Source: Aplidium turbinatum
Lineage: Eukaryota; Chordata; Ascidiacea; Aplousobranchia; Polyclinidae
Assembly: GCA_918807975.1 (NCBI GenBank)
Contig: OU964932.1
Coordinates: 12,493,501 to 12,557,500, forward strand
Direction: 5' to 3'
DNA: 64,000 nt
Shown here: in pieces, positions 34,754 to 45,316 of the stretch
Position numbering within the stretch: position 1 is the stretch's first letter
How the letters are laid out: each line of letters opens with the position of its first letter
The notes under the pieces: generated by a model
Database searches by the model: none
The model's input: the letters and a program-made list of their open reading frames with translations, nothing else
Told to the model about the DNA's origin: nothing
Translations under genes and position numbers: made by a program

Positions 34754-37700
34754 ATGCAAAAATCTGAACCTGTACAAGTAGGTTGGGGAAGGGCAGCAGC
34801 GGCTCGATTTGCAAAATCACAGGAAGAAATAAAAGCTGATATTTTAAAAAGTTTAGAAGGAAAACTTTCTATTGAATTTCAGGTAAGTTTATGTTTTTGA
34901 GTGGCATAAGATTTTTAACATTCAGTCAAAAAAAGATTGACTTTTAATGAGATTTTGTATTTATACTGGAAGTCTTTAGACCTCGTGTAAATGGAATGTT
35001 ATACTGATTGAAACTTTCACCGCTATATCAACAGAAGCTATGTTGATGTGGCTAGAAAAATGCAATTTGCTTACTGTTCTGGTGAGTACTGAGCCTCAAA
35101 CCACAAAAGTTAGTGCTCAATCAACTGCTAAGAATGTTGTTGATAACTGTGTGGCAGAATTGGAGTTAGAATGATGAAGTCTTAGCTAAGAACGGTTTAC
35201 ATATTGGTAGTCATTTGTGGCATGGCCAGTGTAAATCATTATTAATACATTTACAGCAATACTCCGAATGGCAAAGAGTCTCTGTTGAAGAATCTTCTCC
35301 ATCACAACTAAGCACAAAAACATATTTGAAACCAAAGTCAGCATCAAGTGCAACCAGCAGCAAATCAGAGTCTGGTAAGTTAGTCAAATTATTTGGTGAC
35401 CCTTCTTGGTAGATTTTTTAGTTTTGTGGAATTTATAAACAAACAATTTACGATTAAATGAAGTATTTTGTACTTTTTTAATGTTTGTTACTATGTTATT
35501 CCAATTCTTGCAAACTATGATTCTTGGGCAACAAAAATCTGGAAACTGCATACAGTAGCCTACAATGCACGATAATTCATCTAATCACTTTTATTTGTAA
35601 CTTATGATTGAAAAATAATCGCAATAAGATGAAGGCATTTATTATGTTTTTTAATTATTTGTTGAATGATGGCAAATAGTGATAATAAAAAAAATGTTCT
35701 TTTATTAAGGCATCACATGTGACATGCACTGATGCACCATGTCCATTTTACCTCGTGAACACAAGTGCCATTTTAAAAGCATATAAAGTTTTCAGTCCAG
35801 AATTTTTTATTGAAATTATGCATTGTATGCTGTTCAGTTCATCACAACATGTTGCTTTGTTTGGAATGTTTTTTTCCAAACACTGTTTGTTGGATCAAAC
35901 CATTTAATCCGTATTTTATCCTTTTGGCTGTATAAATTTGGTAAAATTGGAAAAATGTCACTGTAACATGCTGTACAAACGTAATTAACATGATGTTACA
36001 GCAGATTGGATCTGACTCCAGCTTGTTCCATACTTCAACTTCAGCAAGAGTAAAGTAATTCTTCAATAAGTTCCTTATTTCAGTAAGACACACATTTGGT
36101 GGATGTTTCCTCCAGCAGCAGATGCACTGCATGATACAAACTAACAGCCGCTATTTTGAGACATAACTTATTTAGAAGTAATAATAATTTAAATAAAAGA
36201 GATAGTTGCAACGAAAGTGCTTTGAAGCTGTGAATCAATTAAATCATTTGTAAATTTGTTATGCAATTTTTACTTGCAGTTGCAGTACATTTCTGTGAGG
36301 CCAAAAAGCTGCATCATTCCAAAGACAGATTGTTTTCAAACGTATACTGCAGTCAAAAAGTTTTGAAATACGAAGAGCTTATGATTGAGCGCAGTCATTA
36401 GTGCAGAACCTGAAGTTCACATAAGTATGCCCAGTACAGTTCCGAAAGAGTGCTACAGTTGTTAAAAACAGGGTCACTGGACATCAGCTTTTATTCTTTA
36501 TACCTTGTAGTGGCCTAGCTCACAGTCACAAGAATTTTAAGATTTGTTGTGTGACATAGATAGCCTATGTATAAGTTATTGCATTTCAGTGAAAATTAAT
36601 CTTATGCAAGAAGCTAAAGTCTATTCTACTCGAATACAAAGGTTTTGTTAAACAGTATGTACGGTAGGATGAAGTATCTAGTGTTTTATCGCACTTTCTG
36701 GTAACTTGTTTATGGAAAGGTATTTTTTTAGAAAAGCTATTTGAAATAGTTTGTAAAAAATCATGACTTGGTTACTTTAATTGTTCTCAGTGTTATTACA
36801 GTAACTTTTGTGCAGTCAACTTAGTTTGCATTTCTTTGTTTTTCAAAAGTAATAGAAATTTATTGGAAGGAAGAGTTGTATTTTAGAATTTATAACTGTC
36901 CAGTGTCCGGTACCATTTTTGGAACACTCGCCAAACAAGAAAATGTCACAGCAGGCTGTCTGAGCTTAGTAAGAAAAATGTTGTCAGGGGCCTCCTCAAA
37001 AAGATCATTCACATTTGTAGAGGAATGTAAGTGGATGGTGTATATAATTGGCAACTTTGTTGTAAAAAGTGTTTACTAGATAGACAGCCAAGTTACAAGT
37101 GATTGTGCTTAAATTGTGGGCTAAGATAAGGATTAGTACTATTTACTGTAATTTGATGACAGGCAGCACTAGACCAGGAATCTGCAAGGTTATTGGGTGC
37201 TGTCAGTCTTTTCTAAAATATGTATGTACTGTATTGTTCATGTATTAGTACTCGTTTCTCTCTTGTAACACTCATAGTTTTATGCCAGACAAGATTTGCT
37301 GACATAGGCTGATATTTTAAAAAATACCAAAAGTTTGCTGTGTCAGCATATCGTTTTTAAAGAATTAAATTTCATTAGAGCATGCTCTTCACTGTTCTTC
37401 TGTAACTGCACACACTTCTTTTTTCCTCTTGTAAGTTATTCGCAAATTTTTATTTGTGGGCACTCTACACTTTCGTACGACCAAGGATATGTCACACAGT
37501 AGCTGATTAGGCGAAAAAATGGTGCTACTACAGCTTCGTTTCCAAATTGTGATACATAATTTTGGAACCGAATCGCTTACCTGCAAGACAATATTTTTAA
37601 TTTTGATAGGTCTAAGAGCTGTGTTACTCAGAAAATATCGGAACATTTACACTAATTTGCTGTGGGCTATTAATTTACCTTTTTTGGGTGCATAACCAAG

Positions 37701-40700
37701 TAGGCTATACTCTAGGTGCGCTGCTGGTGTGGTAGGGATGTAACGAAAATGCATCACGTGTTCTTTGGAAGGAATATTTTTTAGTAATTATGTATGTTAC
37801 CACTGGATAATGTTCAAAATGATATTGCTTAGTTGTGTTGATTTGCGTTCATTTGAGATATGCTTTTATATAGGTATACAATGCTGTTTTAGTTCTACAG
37901 AGTGCATTAAAATTTAATGCTATTCAACAATTGCGTCTTATTGGCACAATTTTTCAGTGGCAACCAGATCTACATGTTCCTCCTTGTGCCTGCATCCTTG
38001 GAACAAGAAAGATTCTCCTCCTGACCACACAGCAGAAGCAAAGAAAAATTCAAATATTTTGCTTTTGAAGACCAAAATTGCTGCGAAGAAACGTTCTATA
38101 GTTGAATATTTGTAAGTATTTACTTGACCACTCAAGAAACGAAGCTCTCTTCAGTGCAAAATAGACTACAAATGGTTTTAAAAATGCGTTTTTCAATTTT
38201 TGTATAGCCAAGAGTGTTCCATACAGATTAACATGTTTTGCGCTTGCAACTTATTATCTAGCCTACTTGTTAAAAAAATGTCCAGATTTTTAGTGAAGGC
38301 CGAATTAAGCCGAAAATGCTCGACTCTTCCGATTCTTTCTAACTATATATAAACATGTTGTTATTATTATTGTGTATGATGACAGTTTGATAGTAGCCTA
38401 TTCTCCCAATTTTAGAAAACTGAAAGCGCAATTGAAAGCAACAAATTTGAACATCAAGGATGAAATCAACGGAACAGAAGGAGAGACTCATCGTTCTGTG
38501 ACTCAGTTGTTGGAAAGGTTCGAAAAATACAGCACCGCGTCGAAGGTATTATCTCTAAAGCACGTGCACGATGCGAACGCTGCTCACGTGGATTATGAAG
38601 AAACAAAGGAGATGATTGAGAAAGATATAGAAAGTAAATTACTCCATTGGTCAATCAATCAATGGTTTATTTGTCAGTAACAGGAACATAGTACATGTTT
38701 GAAATAGCTGCTTTACTTGTAATCGTAGATGAAAAAAGTGTCTTAACTTTTTCATGCTTTCAAATAAAAAGTTTATTGGATTGTGTCAATGTTCCGCATT
38801 ATCTTAAGCATTCTGTATACACAGTGAAACTAATGAGCAATGTCACCGCAGAGTTAGAAGCAGCTCTTCAAGTAGTGAACAGCCGATTGAAAGTCTTCTC
38901 AGAAGACTTACAGGTAAATTTATTCGCAAACTCTTGTTTGTCTAATTTCCACACCGCTTCAGCAATACTTTGGCCTATGATGTATGCGAATAAAGTTGTG
39001 AAATGTAGTCTTCAACGGTGGATTATTTCAGTAAAACACGGTACTTCTATTTATCCTAAATGGTATTTACGTACACGTGTAGAAATTCAGTTTCAATATA
39101 TCGCTATGTTTTAAAAATTATTCTATGCCTGACGACCAGCCTCATTTAATGCATGATATCAAAAGTTGTTTTATTGGTAAACTGGTTGTTCAGAGATGCA
39201 GTTTGCAGTAGCCTACTGAACAACTTTTTGCCATATGCGTTACAATTTTTCACTCGCTTGTTCCAGATGTTGAGAACGTACAAAGACAAAGAATACCCGG
39301 TGAAAGCTTTGAGCATATCAAGGCTTCAATCAGACGTGCAAGACCTCAATGAAGATCAGAAGGTAAGTAGAACAAAATTTGAAGAAAATTACGAAAAAGC
39401 ATCGCTTAAAAGTTATTTTCAAAATAACGTAGCCGTCCTGTTGCAATGGCTAGAAAAACTGCATGTCCAAAAACGTTCTCTTTTATTCAGAATGTATTAA
39501 CTTGGAAAAGCATACTGTTGCAACCAACCGACCAGATTTAAGAACTAGCTTCCTACCCCATCTTGATACCATAGTAAGAAGATATGTTAAAGAACCTGAT
39601 GACCCGATTCTCGATTGAAGGCTTTTGAAGATTAGATTTTTAATTTATAAATTCATAGCCGCTAAACCGTCAATCAGTTGCCAATTTGATGGCTATCGGC
39701 GAAGTTTTATCTGGTTTGGTTTTGAATCTTTATCCTCGGACTGACAAAGCCTTGATAGGTTATTCTTGGTAGTTTCGCGTACTTGTAGAGGCTCTTGACG
39801 CAGGGCTGGTTGCCGAGTAAGAGTAAAGTTACCAATTGTTGAAGTGTTGTTGCCGGGGAATTATTCCATCCATTATCTGCCGGATTAGATGGATGGTTAT
39901 TGCTTAGATGCGAAACAAACCTACAAAAAAAGCATGCCGTGTGTATCCAACGAGAATGTTCGAAAGGCTTCAGAAGGCATAGAAGGTGGTCGAGTCGGTA
40001 CCCGGTCAATTGGTCGAAAGACATTTGGTCGACAGTCATTTGGTCGACAGGACGTTTGGTCGACAGACATTTGGTCGACAAGACATTTGGTCGACAGGAC
40101 ATTTGGTCGACAGGACGTTTGGTCGACAGACATTTGGTCGACAGACATTTGGTCGACAAGACATTTGGTCGACAGGACATTTGGTCGACAGAACGATTCA
40201 TTTTAGGGTTAACTAACCCTAACCTATCCCTAACCCTAACCTAACCTTAACCCTAACCTAACTCTAACCCAAATGTCCTGTCGACCAAATGTCTTGTCGA
40301 CCAAATGTCTGTCGACCAAATGTCTTGTCGACCAAATGTCTGTCGACCAAATGTCTTGTCGACCAAATGTCTTGTCGACCAAATGTCCTGTCGACCAAAT
40401 GTCTGTCGACCAATTGTCTGTCGACCAATTGTCTGTCGACCAAACGTCCTGTCGACCAAATGTCTGTCGACCAATTGACTGTCGACCAAATGTCTTTCGA
40501 CCAATCGACCGGCCACCGTCGAGTCTGCACTCTCTCATTTAAACAAATATACGAATAACAATGTGTTTTCAACGTTCCGGTTGCTAATTTTCTGTTTAAA
40601 ATAAAACTCAACGACGGTTTGTGGGCTTAAAAGTTCCGCAATGAACCGGAAGTAGCGAAAACTTCTGGTTCCAACAAGTAAAGCTTAAAAACTAGAAGCT

Positions 40701-42309
40701 CCGGACTCTAAATTCTGTTTTTTTCACTTCTGTTTTCTGAAGAAAAGTTCCAAATTGAAAATTAAAAGTTCTGAATTAAAAACCAGGTTCCAGGATCAAA
40801 GGCATCGGTTCCGGATCGGCTGGAACTAAATCCTTTGAGTTATCTTTACTCAGACAGAAGATACCCACTCGATCAAAATTATTTAAAATTAACAATATTT
40901 TCAAGTCGATCTTAATAGAAAACAAAACAACATGATTACATGACGAACCTTTTTGCAACAGAACGAAGAAAATGCACTTGGAAAGATCATTACGGGCGAC
41001 AGAACACAAATGTCGAACAGTCGCGAAAGCAGGGCACAGGCGCTTGTCTCTGATGCCGCTCAAACTGCATACGAAGACATATCCTCGACAGCTCTAAAGC
41101 AAATCGCACAGTGCAACATTGTACTTGCTCACGAGATTGAAATCAACAAACGTGTATGTTGCTTTTGCCTTTACGTGATATCAATTACCATCTTGAAGTT
41201 CAAAGCATGTGAACGATTTGGAGAATAGAGTAAGACCTTGTTAATCCGACTTACTTCACGCCGTCCAATAGCTAAATATCGGTTTAGCGAGGTCGTAGGC
41301 TGCTTTATTAAAAAGTTTATGGGCGAGGTTGTCTGCTTATTCTAAGGTCAAACGAATTGTATTGGCTTTGTTGACCTACATTTTGTCGTAACAATGTTAT
41401 TATTTAGATTTATTTCATGCAAGCCTCCACAGAATTCAGTCTTATTATCATTATCAGCATTGAAAGAAACCCGTTTTATCTAATTTATATCGGATAGAGG
41501 AAAATTCCTAATGTCAAGGTTCCTATGAACGGAGTCTGACCAGATTTGCCAGCGGATGAGGATATTCGCTTTTGAACAGCAATCCTCATAACTTCTCATC
41601 GTCAGCTGTAAATTTTTAGGAGATTTGTACGCTTAAGGAAGAAATCTCGGCACTTTCTGAAGAAGTCGCCCAACTCTCGTCCATGGAAACGACGTGTATG
41701 AAGAAGTACGTGTTCCCAGAAGCGTATTTAAAGAAAGTAAAGTGAGTTCATCAATAGGTTACTTTCTTAAAACATTAAGTCAAAATTGTTTGAAGCTATA
41801 CTGTAGCCTATTTGTACCTGATTTGGTTGTTTTTTTTTCGTCACGACTGGATGTTGTTTTGTATATTTGCTTGTCAACTTGTTTTGTGATTCGTCAGTTT
41901 ATCGAAAGACATTTTACAGAATAACGGTTCATGGAAAATTACTTTAGTTCCACAATTTCCCGAAACTAGTTCATTTGACTGCTTTGCGGCGATTAACAAC
42001 AAACATCTTACTGGCATCGTTTATTCCATGAAATTTTCGAAGCATCCTCTCTGATACAGTACCTGTAGGCCTACCCAGGGCCTTCAAGAAAAACTAGGAA
42101 TGGTCGGGAAACAATACGAAAAAAGGGCACTAGCAAAATAATTTTAAGCAAAAACAATTTATTATGCGTTGCATGTTCGTCTCAATAAACTTAGCCTACT
42201 TTTATTGGCGTGAAAGTGAATCAGCAATTCAAAGTACATCTGTTTCAGATGCGACCCGGATGAAGAGGTTGTATTGGACATTCCCATGCAGGAATTTCTT
42301 CCCATCTAA
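34754..42309 (+). CDS. C20orf96: C20orf96 homologue (DUF4618 coiled-coil protein), complete, nine exons
   Basis: Function is not established; the human homologue is a coiled-coil protein of the DUF4618 family. Exons: 34754-34882, 35257-35374, 37958-38111, 38416-38633, 38825-38913, 39267-39362, 40962-41153, 41620-41741, 42249-42309. All junctions are GT-AG with consistent phase, giving 392 residues (human 363). Recognition rests on TYKDKEYPVKALSISRLQSD in exon 6 and the C terminus CDPDEEVVLDIPMQEFLPI, both matching the human protein closely, plus QLLERFEKYSTA in exon 4. The N-terminal third (exons 1-3) is not conserved by eye and contains a Ser-rich patch. Exons 4-8 are heptad-rich. A candidate AATAAA lies at 42400-42405, 90 bp past the stop. 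The intron after exon 6 carries a SINE fragment and a foldback element. Confidence 0.92.
35375..37957 (+). other. C20orf96 intron 2
   Basis: 2.6 kb without a recognisable insertion. A few short open frames occur here but lack splice context and similarity. Confidence 0.5.
39719..39897 (-). repeat. tRNA-derived SINE, family A, reversed and 5'-truncated
   Basis: On the minus strand the body CTACAAGTACGCGAAACTAC and the element-wide phrases GGGGAATTATTCCATCC (plus-strand form) match copies at 5330-5470 and 10660-10830. The tRNA head is missing. It lies in C20orf96 intron 6. Confidence 0.75.
39997..40517. mobile_element. Foldback element with SalI-rich arms and telomere-like core
   Basis: Terminal inverted repeats (GGTACCCGGTCAATTGG on the left; right end CGACCGGCCACC) lie between an 8-bp direct repeat GTCGAGTC (39989-39996, 40518-40525). 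The left arm has 11 and the right arm 14 units of 15-16 bp, each containing TTGGTCGACA or its complement (GTCGAC palindrome inside). Between the arms, 40203-40270 is a degenerate (CCCTAA)n tract like the metazoan telomere repeat. No protein is encoded; long open frames here are artefacts of the 15-16 bp repeat. The 8-bp duplication suggests hAT mobilisation. Confidence 0.88.
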
Positions 42310-42518
42310 AATCCCGCTACACCTGCCCAGTATTTACGCCAGCTAAAGAAATAGCCGCCGATAGCACTGTGTTAGCTCATGCGTTCGTATAATGCCGCAA
42401 ATAAAATCCTAAACTTTTCTGTTGTTTATCAAACTCAAATAAGCGGCCAGTTTTATTTTCGTCGATTCATCGGACACGTGCTGCAGCAGCTAACATGTCT
42501 TGAGTACAACTAAACCCA

Positions 42519-44397
42519 CAGAGGTGGGCATCTGCTACTTTGAAAGTAGCGCACTACCGCCGGTGCCGGATTAACCAAGTGTGGGGCCTGTAGCAGATTG
42601 ATTTGATGTACAGATGATGACCGGGAAGTAACTGAATATTTTGTAGATTTGATCTACATTCTACAACAACAAAAATAACAAAAGTCTAATGCAATGTTTT
42701 ATTTGCAAGGAGAAATATCAAATATTTGACATAAGAAAACTGGACTGAAGAAAATTCCAAGTCTGGCTAGTTAGATTGCTGAAAGATGAAGACTTCCGTT
42801 TCTTCGTTTTCTCAATGTTGAGAGAAAAAATTTTCTCCGCTTACAGGACAGTAAACGGTAGTTTTCTTATGTCAAATATTACTGGTAATTTCCTTCTTAT
42901 CAGAAATATCAAACTTCAACAATATCATTCAAAGGTCTTTTCGACGTATTTTGATCTCTGCAAATTTGGCAATTATTTCAGACGAGTTCAGTGACTTCAG
43001 AACGTCGTCATTTTCAATATTCAAAAGAGTTAAATAGTGTAGCCGCTCTTGCCCCATCGTGTTTCGCAGATAGTTTTTAATCAACTTCAATTTTGAAAAT
43101 GATCTCTCTCCAGTAGCCTACAATTAGTTACCATCATACATAGATAAATGCGTAACAAATTGTCAATGTTAGGAAACGTGGTGGTCAATATTGTTTTCTT
43201 TAATCAAAGTGAAATAGATAAGTTCAGGAGAGGAGCAATCAATAGCCATGTGCTTTACGAAGTCTGAAAACTGAGATAAATGATCTTTCAATCCGTCTTC
43301 CAAATCCTAGGAATATGCTTCTAAAAGTCTGTCAGCACTTTCTTGGATCTGCGCAGATGGGTCATGCAGATTTCGCAAAAAAAACTATAAACCGTGTGTT
43401 CAATTGGGTGTATGCCTTGCGACGTTGCTACAGCGCAGATTATAGGCTGTCCAATACTGCAAGATAAACTTCCACCCGGAATCTGTCTTTAGGTGATTGA
43501 TTTATCTATTGCATCTGGAACTGAACGGCGCCTTCGATTTCGGACAATTCTTCTTGCGCTTGTTGGTCGGTAATCTGGCACTTGAGTCAGTTTCTGCGCC
43601 TCAGACTCAAACTTAGAGAATTGTTCTCAGAAAGTTTGTTGGGATCCTGGCAAAGAGGCACACAACGCTGAAGCAATGTTGAAAATTTGTTGCTTTGCTT
43701 GAAGAGAGGCTTGAGTTGCCTGGAAGCGATCGAGTAAGTCGACAATTGTTCTCAGAAAGTTTGTTGGGATCCTGGCAAAGAGGCACACAACGCTGAAGCA
43801 ATGTTGAAAATTTGTTGCTTTGCTTGAAGAGAGGCTTGAGTTGCCTGGAAGCGATCGAGCTGTCGACATTCTGCCTTTTGCTCTTGGTCATTCGCAAGTT
43901 TCTCGAGAGCCTCCTTTATAAAAGGAAAACGTTCTTTAATAACCTTAATGGCATTAGCTCTTGCGGACCATCGTGCTGCAGAGTGGCATCTCAAAACATC
44001 TAGGACCAGCATCGTGGGTTCGTGGCACTCGATCAAGCAGTTACCTCCAGCGGAAATTACCGGTTTTTAAAGTTTACAATAATTAGGAAGGGACATGACG
44101 TTGGGACTAGTAATTTAATCCTACAACTATAATATTCTCCTATGCCATTCCAGTTTGCAAGCCAAAAATTACTTACCAATTATGTTCGACATGTTTTTGT
44201 AAAAAAATGCTTTGTTCACCAAGCTCGGGGCCTTGTGAAGCGCGGGGCCCGTAGCAGCTTCTACATCTGCTACTATGTTAATCCGGCGCTGGCTACCGCT
44301 ACAACATTTCAAAAGAGCGGTGCTACCGCTACACGGACAAAACAAACGCGAGCTAATAGACAAATAAATAGGGCCTGCTGAAACTGCCCACCTGCTG
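42519..44397. mobile_element. Small hAT-like element hosting a second hAT
   Basis: Ends CAGAGGTGGGCATCTG and AAACTGCCCACCTGCTG are inverted repeats of a common hAT type. Flanks do not show a clear 8-bp duplication. Nearly all its length is the hAT relic at 42561-44291; without it the element would be under 160 bp. Confidence 0.6.
42561..44291 (-). mobile_element. hAT relic with ZMYM1-type transposase fragment
   Basis: Ends CGGTGCCGGATTAAC and GTTAATCCGGCGCTG, with flanks ACTACCGC (42553-42560) and GCTACCGC (44292-44299) matching at seven of eight. The minus-strand frame 43752-44036 encodes RCHSAARWSARANAIKVIKE, the RW-containing motif of TTF/ZMYM1-type hAT transposases. A 125-bp tandem duplication (43619-43743 and 43744 to about 43860) lies in the coding part. 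The gene is broken and short. Confidence 0.8.
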
Positions 44398-44929
44398 AAA
44401 AACAACACATACTCTATTACATTGTTATGACAGACGATTGCAAATGAAGATGACATCAAATATGAAACCTAAATATGTTATAGCCTATATATAGGTGGTG
44501 GAGAACTTGAATGGACCTTTTCAACACATATTTGAATGGTGAGACGATAATCCTCACGCGTGTTATATTTAAATCTGCGCAATTCACAAAATGACAACAC
44601 TGTAAAAGAGATAAATAGAGTTCAGTCGCCTACACCACAATGACAACCGATTCTCGTCATAAAAGTGCAATAAAAAATCTCAAAAAGTATGTACATTGTA
44701 GATTAGCATTGAACAATGCTACGCATTCGTTGGAGCCAAATACACGCGACCTGTTTGTTTGTTTGTTTGTTTATCTTTATCCTGCATTGCGGGAAAGCGG
44801 ACTTGAGCGCTATGCATCGGTGTACGCCTTCCGACATACACCTGACCTACGCTGCAGCCGACAGCAATGTCTGTTTCCGGTTGTCTACTCTACTTATGAC
44901 TTAAATTTGGTACTACCCATTACTCGAAA

Positions 44930-45067
44930 ATCGATCACTAGGTAGAGGCAATTATCGTAAAGTTTCTTGCCCAGAGAAACAACAGCAAGTGCGAGTGGCT
45001 GGAGTCGAACATGCAGGCTCTCGACTGCGAGCCCAACGCGCTAACCACTCGGCCACAGCTGCCGACC
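44930..45067 (-). repeat. tRNA-derived SINE, family B
   Basis: On the minus strand, a tRNA-like head (A box TGGCCGAGTGGTTAGCGCG, B box GTTCGACTCC) is followed by GTTGTTTCTCTGGGCAAGAA and ACTTTACGATAATTGCCTC, similar to a body module known in several deuterostome SINEs. The anticodon stem is imperfect, so not a functional tRNA. Confidence 0.7.
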
Positions 45068-45316
45068 TGTACGTTTCGCATGCAATTTAAGCTATGTTAG
45101 ATGTGTGAGCTCATCACTGATACAATAGGCCTACTACCCTGGCATGTAGGTTGTACACGTGCAGATGCATGGCTAATACGGACACGTCATTATGATCATC
45201 GTCAGCGATTACAGTTGCATAAAAACGTAAACTACACTGCAGTAAAAAACTAAAGTAATTTTACAAGTTGTTTGCACGCACTTATGCCTACTAATAAAAC
45301 AAGTTAAATAAACGCA

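Noticed and set aside
40203-40270. Chromosome end or ancient fusion point
   Set aside because: The CCCTAA-like tract is short, degenerate and enclosed in a bounded 521-bp element with flanking duplication.
39997-40517. CRISPR-like array (regular short repeats)
   Set aside because: Units are directly tandem without spacers and mirrored around a core, in an animal genome.
39707-40611. Many open frames on both strands, rich in VDQMSCRPN or GRQTFGRQD
   Set aside because: They are translations of the 15-16 bp units of the foldback element in all frames, not proteins.
45000-45067. Functional tRNA gene on the minus strand
   Set aside because: The anticodon arm does not pair well and a SINE body follows; treated as a SINE head.
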